Assembly: GCA_021156085.1 (NCBI GenBank)
Contig: JAJNBC010000003.1
Coordinates: 1 to 64,000 of the forward strand
DNA from: Gammaproteobacteria bacterium
GTDB lineage: Bacteria > Pseudomonadota > Gammaproteobacteria > DSM-16500
Reading direction: 5' to 3'
DNA: 64,000 nt
Shown here: one piece after another, positions 35,860 through 45,259 of the stretch
Numbering within the stretch: position 1 is the first letter of the stretch
Layout: each line of letters opens with the position of its first letter
Notes under the pieces: generated by a model
The model's database searches: none
Seen by the model: only the letters and a program-made list of their open reading frames with translations
What the model was told of the DNA's origin: nothing
Made by a program: the position numbers and the translations under genes

Positions 35860-36504
35860 CTAATGTCCAGGCATCTCTCCCCAAAGGTATTTATGTAATT
35901 GGATTTGCAATCTCACAGATAAACGATCTGCCAAAATCCACTCCGCCAACTCAGTTGCAGCCTGCTGTTGATAGCTAGGTGAAAATAATACGTCACAACG
36001 TGCTATTAAGGCATACTGCTGTAGAATGGATTTTGCCCAATCGTAGTCAGCACGGTGACAAATAACGAACTTGAGCTGATCATGCGGAAGTAGGTAGGAG
36101 ATATTTTCAAAACGGTTCTTCATTACCTCACCTGAGCCAGGAGTTTTGATATCCACTACTTTAATAACACGTGGATCTACCTGCGAAATATCCAAAGCGC
36201 CACTAGTCTCTAAAGACACCTCATAGCCTGCATCACACAGTAATCGAAGCAAGTCGAGGCAAGGTTTTTGCCCAAGAGGTTCCCCCCCGGTGACGGTAAC
36301 ATAATGCGCCCCAAAATTTGCCACTTGATGCAGAACATCATCGATTTCCTGCCAGGTTCCACCCTGAAAAGCATAGGCTGTATCACAATAACCACAACGC
36401 AAAGGACAGCCTGTTAAACGTATAAAAACGGTGGGTAACCCTACCGTTCGAGTTTCACCTTGCAAAGAGAAAAAAATTTCAGTAATACGCAACCGACCCT
36501 TCAT
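35860..36504 (-). CDS. queE: 7-carboxy-7-deazaguanine synthase QueE
   Basis: A radical SAM enzyme that converts carboxy-tetrahydropterin to carboxy-deazaguanine on the way to queuosine in tRNA. The 214 residues carry the CxxxCxxC cluster motif in RLTGCPLRCGYCDTAYAFQG and the SAM-binding TVTGGEPLGQKP. It is the last gene of the tol-pal-cpoB strand, six bases after cpoB, the conserved order in many gammaproteobacteria. Confidence 0.95.
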   Translation of the reverse strand: MKGRLRITEIFFSLQGETRTVGLPTVFIRLTGCPLRCGYCDTAYAFQGGTWQEIDDVLHQVANFGAHYVTVTGGEPLGQKPCLDLLRLLCDAGYEVSLETSGALDISQVDPRVIKVVDIKTPGSGEVMKNRFENISYLLPHDQLKFVICHRADYDWAKSILQQYALIARCDVLFSPSYQQQAATELAEWILADRLSVRLQIQLHKYLWGEMPGH

Positions 36505-36510
36505 GCTTGA

Positions 36511-37497
36511 TTAATGACCCGGTTGCGCTTGTTTTAACTGTTTTAGTTGCTCACTCGCTAAACGAGCAGAAGCCGTACCCGGATAACCCGCTACAACTTT
36601 TTTAAACGCGGTCTTTGCTTCTGACCATTTAAATTGTGCAGCATAAATCAAACCTAACTTTAATTGAGCATCTGCTACTTTGGGACTATCCGGATAATTT
36701 TTTACTACGGCTTCAAATTCATTTGCAGATTGATCATTTTTATTTAACAGCCCATATAATTCACCTAACCAATAATGGGCATTTGCTGCAAATTGGCCGG
36801 CAGGGTATTTTTGTAGCATTTTTTGTAAGGCGCTCACTGCTTCATTATATTTTTTTACTTTAATTAAATCATAAGCGGTTTGATAAATTTGTTGTTCTTC
36901 TACTACATTCGGTTGATTATTATCCTCTTCTATTTTCACAGAAGTAGCAGAAGCAGCAGAAGCAGCTAGTGTTTTCTTAGCACTCGCTAAATGCGCAGAG
37001 GATGCCATGTCTTTTTCTTTGGATACAGAACTTGCCATAATAGACAGCTTATTAGCGCTTATCTCATTATTCCCTCCAAGTTGAGACGCTTTTTTTTCAG
37101 CCACTGATTGACCTAACCGTTTATCCAGATCAGCATATAAGGTACGTTGCTGATTCTGTATTTGCTGCAATTGATGAGATAATTCTTCTACCTGTCCCCG
37201 TAAAGATTGTATTTCCGCTCGCATAGTTTCTGTTTTCGATGCTCCATCAGCATGGAGCAGATTTTTTATCTGTTGCTCAAGACGAGCCAAACGTTGGTCT
37301 TGGGTCAAACTTCTCGACGTAAAAGAAGCTTCTGATTTAGCTTGTGGGCGGGGAGCCTCATTTCCCGCAGGTTGGCCATCAAATTGAGGAGGAAAATTAT
37401 CTACATCATATACAGGTGCATTTTCAGCAAAAACAGGGCATGTAATGCAGGCCAACACCACCAGGGTTAAAAAACGCTTCCTACAAGCTAATAACAT
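36511..37497 (-). CDS. cpoB: Cell division coordinator CpoB (YbgF)
   Basis: CpoB is the periplasmic protein that links the Tol system to peptidoglycan synthesis during division. The 328 residues show a signal peptide (TLVVLACITCPVFA), a trimerising coiled coil (LARLEQQIKNLL ... QSLRGQVEELSHQLQQIQ) and a C-terminal TPR domain (YDLIKVKKYNEAVSALQKML; NAHYWLGELYGLLNKNDQSA). A low-complexity Ala/Ser linker lies between them. It is separated from pal by 174 bases that contain a perfect hairpin. Confidence 0.93.
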   Translation of the reverse strand: MLLACRKRFLTLVVLACITCPVFAENAPVYDVDNFPPQFDGQPAGNEAPRPQAKSEASFTSRSLTQDQRLARLEQQIKNLLHADGASKTETMRAEIQSLRGQVEELSHQLQQIQNQQRTLYADLDKRLGQSVAEKKASQLGGNNEISANKLSIMASSVSKEKDMASSAHLASAKKTLAASAASATSVKIEEDNNQPNVVEEQQIYQTAYDLIKVKKYNEAVSALQKMLQKYPAGQFAANAHYWLGELYGLLNKNDQSANEFEAVVKNYPDSPKVADAQLKLGLIYAAQFKWSEAKTAFKKVVAGYPGTASARLASEQLKQLKQAQPGH

Positions 37498-37593
37498 AAA
37501 TTCAGTACCTGAAATTTTAAATGATTAAGGCGCATTATCATAACATATCTCTATTTTATAAAAAATGCTGGATTATTTAGACAAGCAAGCATC

Positions 37594-37620
37594 GTTACCT
37601 CGCCTTTGGTGCGAGGTAAC
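37594..37620. repeat. Perfect 10-bp hairpin between pal and cpoB
   Basis: GTTACCTCGC, a 7-base loop CTTTGGT, then GCGAGGTAAC: a perfect stem. No T run follows on the minus strand, so it is not a standard terminator; it could slow decay of the pal transcript or partly reduce readthrough into cpoB. Confidence 0.6.
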
Positions 37621-37671
37621 GTACTTTTAGAAGGATAGGGAATACAGCAATCAATATCCCCTAAATTTTAC

Positions 37672-38196
37672 TTATTTTTTCGAATAAACTAACACTACCC
37701 GACGATCTAATCGATAATCACTCTCAGTTCGACCAGGAGCAGCAAGTCGCTGTGCACCATAACTGACGACGCGAATTTGCTCAGGGCTCACGCCTTTTTC
37801 TTTCATGAAATCAGCCACTGCATTCGCACGACGTTCGCCAAGTGCTACATTATATTCACGGCTACCACGTGGATCAGTATGACCTTCTAAGATAATTCGA
37901 GCAGTGGCATGGGCAATTAAATAATCCGCGTTAGCAGAAATAGCTGGCTTATCTTGATCATGAATTTGGCTATTATCGTAGTCAAAATAATAAGTACGTT
38001 TTGCCAAGCTCTGGCCTGGGCCGCCCGCCTGATCACCAAAATTAGAGCTGTCTCCTACCCCTGAGGTCTGCGCACCGCTAATAGCATCTGCTGCAGCGGC
38101 TGCTTCATCTTGACCTTTATGCCCAGGCGCAGAACACGCACTCAATGCCAAAATACTGCTAATAAGCAGCGTATATTTAAAATGTTTCAATTGCAT
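37672..38196 (-). CDS. pal: Peptidoglycan-associated lipoprotein Pal
   Basis: Pal anchors the outer membrane to peptidoglycan and is the outer-membrane partner of TolB. A lipoprotein signal ends in LSAC (LLISSILALSACSAPG). After a flexible linker, the OmpA-like domain has LEGHTDPRGSREYNVALGER with the diaminopimelate-binding Asp and Arg. The ATG at 38196 follows AGGAGAG; the in-frame extension to 38232 is not needed. Length 174 residues, normal for Pal. Confidence 0.96.
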   Translation of the reverse strand: MQLKHFKYTLLISSILALSACSAPGHKGQDEAAAAADAISGAQTSGVGDSSNFGDQAGGPGQSLAKRTYYFDYDNSQIHDQDKPAISANADYLIAHATARIILEGHTDPRGSREYNVALGERRANAVADFMKEKGVSPEQIRVVSYGAQRLAAPGRTESDYRLDRRVVLVYSKK

Positions 38197-38270
38197 TATT
38201 TTCTCTCCTTTTCCTTTATTTGAAATACTCATTTTCTATCAAAAAAAGTATACTCTGAAAACAGCAAGCA

Positions 38271-39521
38271 TCAAACCATAAATGGCGACCAAGCAGGATC
38301 TTGCACTTCCCCTTGACGTGCTGGCAAGCGAATTTGCACACTACCATCAGTAGCCACCATACCTAGCACACTGCGTCCATTATCGAGAGTGCCAAATAAT
38401 ACCATGCTACCATTGGGCGCAATACTAGGTGATTCATTATCCGTAGTGGAGTTAGTAAGCACTCGGAATATACCCGTGTCCAAATCTAATATGCCAATAT
38501 TATATAATCCCGATTCTTGATTTAACATAGTAATGTGATTGCCATCTGGCGTATAAGAAGCACGTGCATTATACTTGCCCTCGTATGTCAAACGCGTTAC
38601 AGCTTTAGAAGCCATACTAAGTTGGTATATCTGCGGATTGCCACTACGATTTGAGGTAAAAACCAAGTTCTTACCATCAGGCGACCACGAAGGTTCTGTA
38701 TTAATATAATCATCATGCGTTAATTGAGTTAATTGCCGTGAGGCCAAGTCCATAACATAAATATTTGGGGAGCCACTCTTAGATAACACTAACGCCAATT
38801 TTCTACCATCCGGTGACCATGCAGGGGCCCCATTGATGCCACGAAAATCACTGACTAAGTGCCGTACGCCCGTAGCTACTTCTTCAACATAAACAGCTGC
38901 GTGTTGATTTTCAAACGAGACATATGCAATTCGTTTCCCATCATGCGACCACGCAGGCGACATAATAGGATCAGTCGAAACTAACATAGGACGAGGGTTA
39001 TAGCCATCCTGATCTGCCACTTCGAGTACATATTTTGTAGCCCCTCCTGTGCGCTGCACAACAACATAAGCTAAGCGAGTTGAAAAAATACCACGCACCC
39101 CCGTCATTTGTTGATAAATAGCATCACTGATATGATGCGCAAGAGAACGTAATGCTTCACCGGATACGACATACTTATGATTCAATAAAACTGTCGGCTG
39201 CGATGTACCCTTTCCTTTAAACCTCTCTATTAATTGAAAGCTCACTTGATAGCGATTCATACCCACTTCTTGCACAGCACCCATAACAACATCATCGGCA
39301 CTCCCCGTTGAAACCTTGAATCGACCACTATTTTTTAAATCATGGCTAATAATAGCGGCTATATCCTGGGAAGGCATTTGGCCCTGAATAGTAAATGGTT
39401 TAATAGAGAGGGGCATTGCACCTGATACCCCTCGCGTTAGCTCCATGCTGAGCATAGCAAAAGCAGCATGGGAAAAAAGCATAAAGAAACTCATAGCTAG
39501 AATAGAAGTGAGTTGTCGCAT
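38271..39521 (-). CDS. tolB: Tol-Pal system protein TolB
   Basis: TolB is the periplasmic beta-propeller that shuttles between TolA and Pal. The 416 residues have a signal peptide (MSFFMLFSHAAFA), an N-terminal alpha/beta domain and six propeller repeats of the form SPAWSHDGKRIAYVSFE, APAWSPDGRKLALVLS, EPSWSPDGKNLVFTSN. Pal follows after 74 bases. In the usual order tolB follows tolA directly; here a GGDEF-EAL gene intervenes. Confidence 0.96.
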   Translation of the reverse strand: MRQLTSILAMSFFMLFSHAAFAMLSMELTRGVSGAMPLSIKPFTIQGQMPSQDIAAIISHDLKNSGRFKVSTGSADDVVMGAVQEVGMNRYQVSFQLIERFKGKGTSQPTVLLNHKYVVSGEALRSLAHHISDAIYQQMTGVRGIFSTRLAYVVVQRTGGATKYVLEVADQDGYNPRPMLVSTDPIMSPAWSHDGKRIAYVSFENQHAAVYVEEVATGVRHLVSDFRGINGAPAWSPDGRKLALVLSKSGSPNIYVMDLASRQLTQLTHDDYINTEPSWSPDGKNLVFTSNRSGNPQIYQLSMASKAVTRLTYEGKYNARASYTPDGNHITMLNQESGLYNIGILDLDTGIFRVLTNSTTDNESPSIAPNGSMVLFGTLDNGRSVLGMVATDGSVQIRLPARQGEVQDPAWSPFMV

Positions 39522-39635
39522 AGTCAGTTGTCTCCGCAGAAAAGCTATAAAGTATCAAGTAGGTCATTTTAGAATTATTGTGGTGCGTGTATTTTAGGTC
39601 TTGTTACATCCAATATCAATAAGGCGCGCCTCATT

Positions 39636-39716
39636 CGCAGCCACTTATTATTTTAACAAATAGAGCACCTGAAGGTTACGACGCACGAGCCCTGCTCAAA
39701 ACAATAAGTGGCTGCG
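39636..39716. repeat. 81-bp element with 14-bp perfect terminal inverted repeats
   Basis: CGCAGCCACTTATT (from 39636) and AATAAGTGGCTGCG (to 39716) are perfect complements, with a few more matching bases inside (TTTTa / CAAAAC). The loop is about 40-50 bases. It lies in the 225-base gap between tolB and the GGDEF-EAL gene. A small MITE or a structured transcript element are both possible; no second copy is seen in the window. Confidence 0.65.
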
Positions 39717-39746
39717 GGAGAGGGCATATCTTAAAACGCAGCTTGT

Positions 39747-41240
39747 CTAAGATTCAACAATTTTCTCTTCTGCTAATACGGTGAACTCTTCCGAAAGCAG
39801 CGGTGGGCTAAAAATACTACCTTGCATGATATGAGAACCTAACATTTTTAAGACCGATTTCTGTTCTAGATTTTCCACCCCATCTACAATTACTTTTAAC
39901 TGCAACGTATCTGCCAAAACAATAATCATTTTTACAATAGCCTTCACTTCTTCATTCTTAGTAATATCCATAAGTAGTGCGCTTGATAATTTTAAATAAC
40001 TTAATGGGAAACTCCGCAAATGTTGCAATGCAATATAACCTGTACCAAAATCAGTGACACCAATATGGACGCCCAATTGTCTTAACATGTGTAACGTTTT
40101 TTCAATTAAACCCATTTTCGTTAATAACATTGCTTCTGAAATTTGCAAAATTAAAAAATCAGGATTTAAATTTAATTCTTGTAAGATATGAGAGACATGA
40201 TAAGCAAAATGAGGACTTTCCAATTGCCGCAAGGAAACATTCACCGACAATTTTTTTGGATGCAACCCTAACGATTGCCAGGTTAAAAATTGCTGGCAAG
40301 CAGTACGCAGAATCCATTCTCCAATGGCTACAATCGTGCCCGTATTCTCAGAAAAACGTAGAAAATCTTCTGAGGAAATATCTCCAAAATTAGGATGCCG
40401 CCACTTCAACAAAGTTTCCATGCAAACAATTTTCTTCGCCTCCGTGTCCACCTGGGGCTGATAATAAAGGGAGAATTCTTTATAAACTTCCGGGTTATGT
40501 AATGCCGAACTTAAAACAAGTTCCCGGCGACTAATCATATGCATTTCACGGCGGTAAAATTGATAGGTATTATCGCCGCGTGCCTTTGCTTGATGCAATG
40601 CACTCTCGGCATTTTGCAATAACATGGCTATATCTTCACCATCATTGGGATAAATCGCAATACCTGCGCTCGCAGTGATAAATAATTCTTGGTCACGGAT
40701 ACGAAAAGGTTGAGCAATTGCATTTAATAAACGCTGGGCAACATAGGCAGATGTTTCGGGTTTAGAAGCTTGCGGCAATATAATAACAAATTCATCTCCC
40801 GTAAAACGACTGACAGTATCCATTTGGCGTACTGAAGATTGGAGACGTTCCGCAACTTCTTTTAATAATTCATCTCCTACTTCTAGCCCTAAGACATTAT
40901 TAATAATCTTAAAATCATCCAAATCTAAGAATAAGATTGAAAAAACCAAGTTATGTCGCTTACTCTGCCTTAGAATTTGTTTCAATCGGTCTTCAAAAAT
41001 TTGCCAACCGGGCAATCCGGTTAGAGAATCACTTGTAATGTTTTTTTCTATCTGGTGCTTCATCTCTGTTAATTCAACATTCAAAGCTCGCTCATTGTCT
41101 ACGCTTTTAGCCAAAGCTATCTCTGCGGCTAAGAGCTTCTCTTTTATATAAGATAAATGACGCACATTAGAAAATAAGCCATAGCCAAGAAGCAACATAC
41201 TAAAAACACTTAGCCCTAGTAATATAATAAATACAAACAC
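39747..41240 (-). CDS. Membrane GGDEF-EAL protein with degenerate motifs
   Basis: A 497-residue protein with one N-terminal membrane span (about 2-23), a short coiled coil, a GGDEF domain and an EAL domain. The GGDEF site reads RFTGDEF (147-151 TGDEF). In the EAL domain the signature is ETL at 275-277, the DDFGTG motif is TDFGTG (Thr396), the KxD motif is KLS (417-419) and EGVE is DGVE. Loss of these metal ligands predicts no phosphodiesterase activity; cyclase activity is uncertain. It may act as a c-di-GMP receptor or scaffold. It sits between tolA and tolB on the same strand, 65 bases after tolA. Confidence 0.88.
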   Translation of the reverse strand: MFVFIILLGLSVFSMLLLGYGLFSNVRHLSYIKEKLLAAEIALAKSVDNERALNVELTEMKHQIEKNITSDSLTGLPGWQIFEDRLKQILRQSKRHNLVFSILFLDLDDFKIINNVLGLEVGDELLKEVAERLQSSVRQMDTVSRFTGDEFVIILPQASKPETSAYVAQRLLNAIAQPFRIRDQELFITASAGIAIYPNDGEDIAMLLQNAESALHQAKARGDNTYQFYRREMHMISRRELVLSSALHNPEVYKEFSLYYQPQVDTEAKKIVCMETLLKWRHPNFGDISSEDFLRFSENTGTIVAIGEWILRTACQQFLTWQSLGLHPKKLSVNVSLRQLESPHFAYHVSHILQELNLNPDFLILQISEAMLLTKMGLIEKTLHMLRQLGVHIGVTDFGTGYIALQHLRSFPLSYLKLSSALLMDITKNEEVKAIVKMIIVLADTLQLKVIVDGVENLEQKSVLKMLGSHIMQGSIFSPPLLSEEFTVLAEEKIVES

Positions 41241-41305
41241 TGCACTGATCCTCCTTATCGGTAAGTATTCATAGCTCTTGTTTAAAAGCCATCTATCTTT
41301 TTATT

Positions 41306-42136
41306 TCAAACAATATTTTCTGTGGAAAACACATTTTCCGGCCTGACTTTCAAAACAAACTGTCTGAACGCTTCAAATGCTGCGGCATCCATAGGTACAG
41401 GTAAGGGCGATGCCTTAAATACTGCCGCACGCGCTGACCGATCAAGGGCCGCATCTCCGCTGCTTTTGATTAATTGTACATCTAACACAAGACCGTCTGG
41501 CGCAACATGTATTAATAGCTCGGCAGTCAAATGCTTATCTATATTATTAGGAATAATCCAATGCTGACTCACAGATTGTAAAATCAATGCCTTATATTTA
41601 TCGACTTTACCTCTTGCTTGCTGGGTCATCGTATTAACTAAGCGTTTCTGTTCTTGCATCATTTGCTGTTGCAGTGATTTCGCTTTTATTTCTTTCATTT
41701 CTTTCTCGAAAGCGGCCTGAAGGGCGCTGTGTTTTATTTTCTTCTGTTGGTTTGTTTGTTTTTTCAAATCTGCTAATAATTGTTTTTGAATAAAATCTTG
41801 TTTTTGTTTTATTTGTTTTTTATCTGTAATCGCAATAGTGGGTTTTTTAACCGGCATGACGGGTGTCTTAGCAGAGAGGTCAGGTTCAATTTTTTTGGGC
41901 GTAGAGGGAGAAATCAGTTTGGGTAGTACAGGTTTCTGGAAAATCTTTGGAATTTGCGGTGGAGCATCCATCACAATGGCATTCAAGATGTGTTTATTTT
42001 CTGAATTTTCGATCACAGGCATAGGCGTGCTTAAATCAAAATTCACAATCAATACCATCAATATAACAGCATGTAAGAACAAAGAACAATAAAATGCATT
42101 TTTTTGCATGGTTAACCGCCACGGAAATATCGCCAT
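41306..42136 (-). CDS. tolA: Tol-Pal energy transducer TolA
   Basis: TolA spans the periplasm and passes proton-motive energy from TolQR to Pal-TolB. The protein has an N-terminal membrane span (YCSLFLHAVILMVLIVNF), a long Lys/Gln/Ala-rich helical domain (about 95-170) and a C-terminal TonB-like domain (HWIIPNNIDKHLTAELLIHV, SSGDAALDRSARAAV). The ATG at 42136, five bases after the tolR stop and behind GGTGGGG, is preferred over the in-frame ATG at 42160 inside tolR. Confidence 0.93.
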   Translation of the reverse strand: MAIFPWRLTMQKNAFYCSLFLHAVILMVLIVNFDLSTPMPVIENSENKHILNAIVMDAPPQIPKIFQKPVLPKLISPSTPKKIEPDLSAKTPVMPVKKPTIAITDKKQIKQKQDFIQKQLLADLKKQTNQQKKIKHSALQAAFEKEMKEIKAKSLQQQMMQEQKRLVNTMTQQARGKVDKYKALILQSVSQHWIIPNNIDKHLTAELLIHVAPDGLVLDVQLIKSSGDAALDRSARAAVFKASPLPVPMDAAAFEAFRQFVLKVRPENVFSTENIV

Positions 42137-42140
42137 GCGA

Positions 42141-42602
42141 TTACCCCACCGGTTGCTCATGTGGCAACCTAGGTTGCGTGATCAAACCCACACTTTTAGC
42201 GCCCGCTTGTTGTAATAAAACCATCGCTTCCATGATCTTGCCATAATTAGTATTTTTGTCGCCGCGCACAAGGATAGGCCGTTGGCCGCTTGCTACCACA
42301 CCGGTAGTTAATTGAGACGTAACCAAATTACTTAAAACTCGCGGAGTAATGGGTTGATTAGGATGGCTCGCAATATTTAAATAAAAATTGCCTGCCCCGT
42401 CTACTGTCACGATCAACGGTTCTTTTTGATCTGGCGGCAATGCTTTTGATTCGGTATGGGGTAAATCAATTTTTACACCTTGTGTTAGCAAGGGGGCCGT
42501 AATCATAAAGATGACGAGTAACACCAACATTACATCAATGAATGGAACTACATTAATTTCCGCTATAGGATGACGTGAACTACGTTGATGAAAATAAGCC
42601 AT
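42141..42602 (-). CDS. tolR: Tol-Pal inner-membrane protein TolR
   Basis: TolR forms the proton channel with TolQ. The 153 residues contain the conserved span with the protonated Asp (INVVPFIDVMLVLLVIFM) followed by a periplasmic domain ending in MVLLQQAGAKSVGLIT. It lies 24 bases after tolQ and directly before tolA. Confidence 0.96.
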   Translation of the reverse strand: MAYFHQRSSRHPIAEINVVPFIDVMLVLLVIFMITAPLLTQGVKIDLPHTESKALPPDQKEPLIVTVDGAGNFYLNIASHPNQPITPRVLSNLVTSQLTTGVVASGQRPILVRGDKNTNYGKIMEAMVLLQQAGAKSVGLITQPRLPHEQPVG

Positions 42603-42626
42603 TTTAAACTACCTCATTATTTCTAC

Positions 42627-43310
42627 TTAACTGAGTTTTTGTTGAGCCTGACGAAATAAAATATTGGCAAATTCATCTTGAAAAGCATCAAAGCGATTCA
42701 ATAATCGTCCGATTTCTGTAGCATAACGATTATAAGCAATAATAGCAGGAATAGCAGCAAACAACCCCATAGCTGTTGCAACTAAAGCTTCAGCGATGCC
42801 AGGGGCAACCATCGTAAGCGTTGCTTGTTGTGCATGCGCCAATGCACGAAATGACAGCATAATGCCCCACACTGTACCAAACAAACCTACATAAGGACTT
42901 GTCGAACCTACTGTTGCTAATAAAGGTAAATGCAATTCTAATTTGTCTTGTTCTCGCATTTGTGCTACTCTCATTGCCCGCTTAGCACCTTCCATCATTT
43001 CTTCTGCGGTAACACATGCTTGTTTGTGTAATCGCAAAAACTCTTTAAAGCCTGCCAAAAAAATAGCTTCCATACCTTGAAGGCTAGATTTCTGTTGCTG
43101 GCTATTTGCATACATCTCAGATAGATCCCCCCCAGACCAAAAACGATTTTCAAACTGGTTAGTTGTGTGACGTATGTCTTTAATATAGAGTGACCGCTGT
43201 AAAATATAAGTCCAAGATGCAATGGATGCACCTACCAAAAATAACAATACCAGCTTGACTACAATGCCGGCATTTATAAAATAAGCCCATAAAGAGGAAT
43301 CGATATTCAC
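42627..43310 (-). CDS. tolQ: Tol-Pal inner-membrane protein TolQ
   Basis: TolQ is the ExbB-like three-span proton-channel subunit. The 227 residues have the family core LPLLATVGSTSPYVGLFGTV-WGIMLSF and VAPGIAEALVATAMGLFAAI. It is the first gene of the Tol block on this strand. The acyl-CoA thioesterase gene ybgC, usually upstream, is absent; an unrelated coiled-coil protein gene lies there instead, in the opposite direction. Confidence 0.96.
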   Translation of the reverse strand: MNIDSSLWAYFINAGIVVKLVLLFLVGASIASWTYILQRSLYIKDIRHTTNQFENRFWSGGDLSEMYANSQQQKSSLQGMEAIFLAGFKEFLRLHKQACVTAEEMMEGAKRAMRVAQMREQDKLELHLPLLATVGSTSPYVGLFGTVWGIMLSFRALAHAQQATLTMVAPGIAEALVATAMGLFAAIPAIIAYNRYATEIGRLLNRFDAFQDEFANILFRQAQQKLS

Positions 43311-43567
43311 AGTTCATTCTCCATCGTTATTCATATCATCATTCAACGCGTATGCTCCACGTATTATAGTATCGGCCACGCCTAGCGAGTGCAAACATTA
43401 AGTCACACTTTAAGTTTAAACTCACATTTCCCAAAATGAATATAGCCCTGTAATGCCCTTCTAATTTTAGATTAACTTGTTGATTAATAATAAATAATAA
43501 TTCTCGATTCTTGAGCTATACTTAAATTGTACACACTTTAAACCTACATAATTTGGAGCAGCATGAT

Positions 43568-45256
43568 ATGCCTCATCATGTACATAGAAGTGGAGCCCTC
43601 TCCGCCGAGAAAAAATCATTAAAAGATGCGTTGGATAAAAATAGGGGAAAACATGTCTTCAGTCCCCTTATGATGAAAAAGAAAGACCTCATGATTAAGT
43701 TAGATTGCCTCACGGATGAACTAGATGTCCAATGGGAATTATACGAATTAGAAGATGAGGCGAGTAATGATCCTCTTTACGCACGTAAAAGAAATCTTTT
43801 AAAGAAAACTATAGCAGAACTTAAAGTAGTGCTTGATTCAGTCCAGACCCTGAGTGCTGAATCTGAAGAATCTTTCCTGGAAGATCTGAACAAGCTTAAC
43901 AAAACCCTCGATGAATATAACAGCCTTATCAGTACAAACACCGATCTCGACATCCATGAAAGAAAGATTACCGTATTAAATTACGGAATCAATTTATCGA
44001 ATTATATGTCTTATGTGGGAGCGGGTTTAAGACTCCTTGTTACAATAATATTAGCTTGCCGCATCACTCTTATTAAAGCTGCAACCCTTGCCGGCTCTAT
44101 CTTTTCTCCGGTTAATGCCGTGCTCTTTACCACCACAAGATTATTAGGCTTTCTAACTCGCCTCGTTGAATTTCAAAAACTAACTAAAATCACGAAAAAA
44201 CTGCGTTTGGCGCAGGAGAAGGAATTAGAAAAAGAAACAAAAATATTGTTAATAACAAGCGGAGCGTTAAGAGTTACCTCTTTTGTCCTCAACATATTGG
44301 TTGTGGTTGCCCTCTTTGGCGCACTCTCTAACCCAGTAGGATGGGGGCTCATCGCAGCAGCGACTGCCGTAGATTGGCTTGATGAGAGTGTACTTGAAGC
44401 TAAAAAAGCAGAAGGAGCCTATCACAGAAAAGAAAAAGAATATGAAGAAAAATGCAAGCAAAGCGAAGAAGCAGAACAAGCTTATGAAAAACTTCAAGAA
44501 GACTATGACAATAGCAGTGAAGCTGACCAAAGATTAATGAAAATGTCTCTATATAATCTGGAAAAAGAAGCACAACAAATAAAATCTGAACAAAAATATA
44601 TGAAAGAAGAACTAGAGGCTCTTAAAGAAAAAGCTATTGAAACCAGAAGTGAAGAACGATGGGGACGCGTTAATACATTAGCCATGATTTTGATTGCTTG
44701 TGCACCCATCCCCTTTGTGGGTCAAGGATTATTAGCAGCTGGTGGCATTTTATTTGGCATTGCAGTGGCACGAAATATTTATGTTGCTGCCAAGCCTCAC
44801 TTACAGAAGTATTTCTCCTCTGCGAAACAACAAACGAGTGCCTCCGAAGAAATAGAGCTATCCGACCTTACGCTTGGGCAGAAAAAACAGTATAGTAGCG
44901 AGCATGTAATAAGAAGAATACAGAGAACAAATTTAGAATCAAGCAATGAAGCTCAAATAGAACTCGTTCAAGAAAATAAACCCTTTCCTGAACAACCCCA
45001 GCCCATTGCTCCCTCCATAAAACCCAATTCATCCGTTTTTAGAAGCTACTCAATGCCCCAACCCGGTGACTCTAAAGTCCCACGAAAAGAAAAACCTACG
45101 CAGAAAATAGACTTAGCGGAAAAAAAAATAGCTAAAGGTAGAGGGAAAGGAACATCGAAAAAAACCCTATCCATTTTCCGAAATTCCCCACACAAACTCT
45201 TGAGTCTTAAACCTAAAACCCCCCGTCGCACCACGCCAGCGATGAAAAAGTCGTAA
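43568..45256 (+). CDS. Coiled-coil membrane protein, putative effector
   Basis: A protein of about 562 residues with no recognisable family. It has a helical N-terminal region, hydrophobic segments near 165-205, 235-275 and 380-410 (VLNILVVVALFGALSNPVGW; PFVGQGLLAAGGILFGIAVA), a charged coiled coil between the last two (about 285-365, AYHRKEKEYEEKCKQSEEAE) and a basic, Ser/Pro-rich, disordered tail. The frame could begin at TTG 43553, but the ATG at 43568 has GGAG nine bases upstream and is preferred. Paired hydrophobic hairpins, coiled coil and polar tail are typical of host-membrane effectors of intracellular bacteria; this is inference. It splits the common ruvB-ybgC-tolQ order. Confidence 0.75.
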   Translation: MPHHVHRSGALSAEKKSLKDALDKNRGKHVFSPLMMKKKDLMIKLDCLTDELDVQWELYELEDEASNDPLYARKRNLLKKTIAELKVVLDSVQTLSAESEESFLEDLNKLNKTLDEYNSLISTNTDLDIHERKITVLNYGINLSNYMSYVGAGLRLLVTIILACRITLIKAATLAGSIFSPVNAVLFTTTRLLGFLTRLVEFQKLTKITKKLRLAQEKELEKETKILLITSGALRVTSFVLNILVVVALFGALSNPVGWGLIAAATAVDWLDESVLEAKKAEGAYHRKEKEYEEKCKQSEEAEQAYEKLQEDYDNSSEADQRLMKMSLYNLEKEAQQIKSEQKYMKEELEALKEKAIETRSEERWGRVNTLAMILIACAPIPFVGQGLLAAGGILFGIAVARNIYVAAKPHLQKYFSSAKQQTSASEEIELSDLTLGQKKQYSSEHVIRRIQRTNLESSNEAQIELVQENKPFPEQPQPIAPSIKPNSSVFRSYSMPQPGDSKVPRKEKPTQKIDLAEKKIAKGRGKGTSKKTLSIFRNSPHKLLSLKPKTPRRTTPAMKKS

Positions 45257-45259
45257 CTG

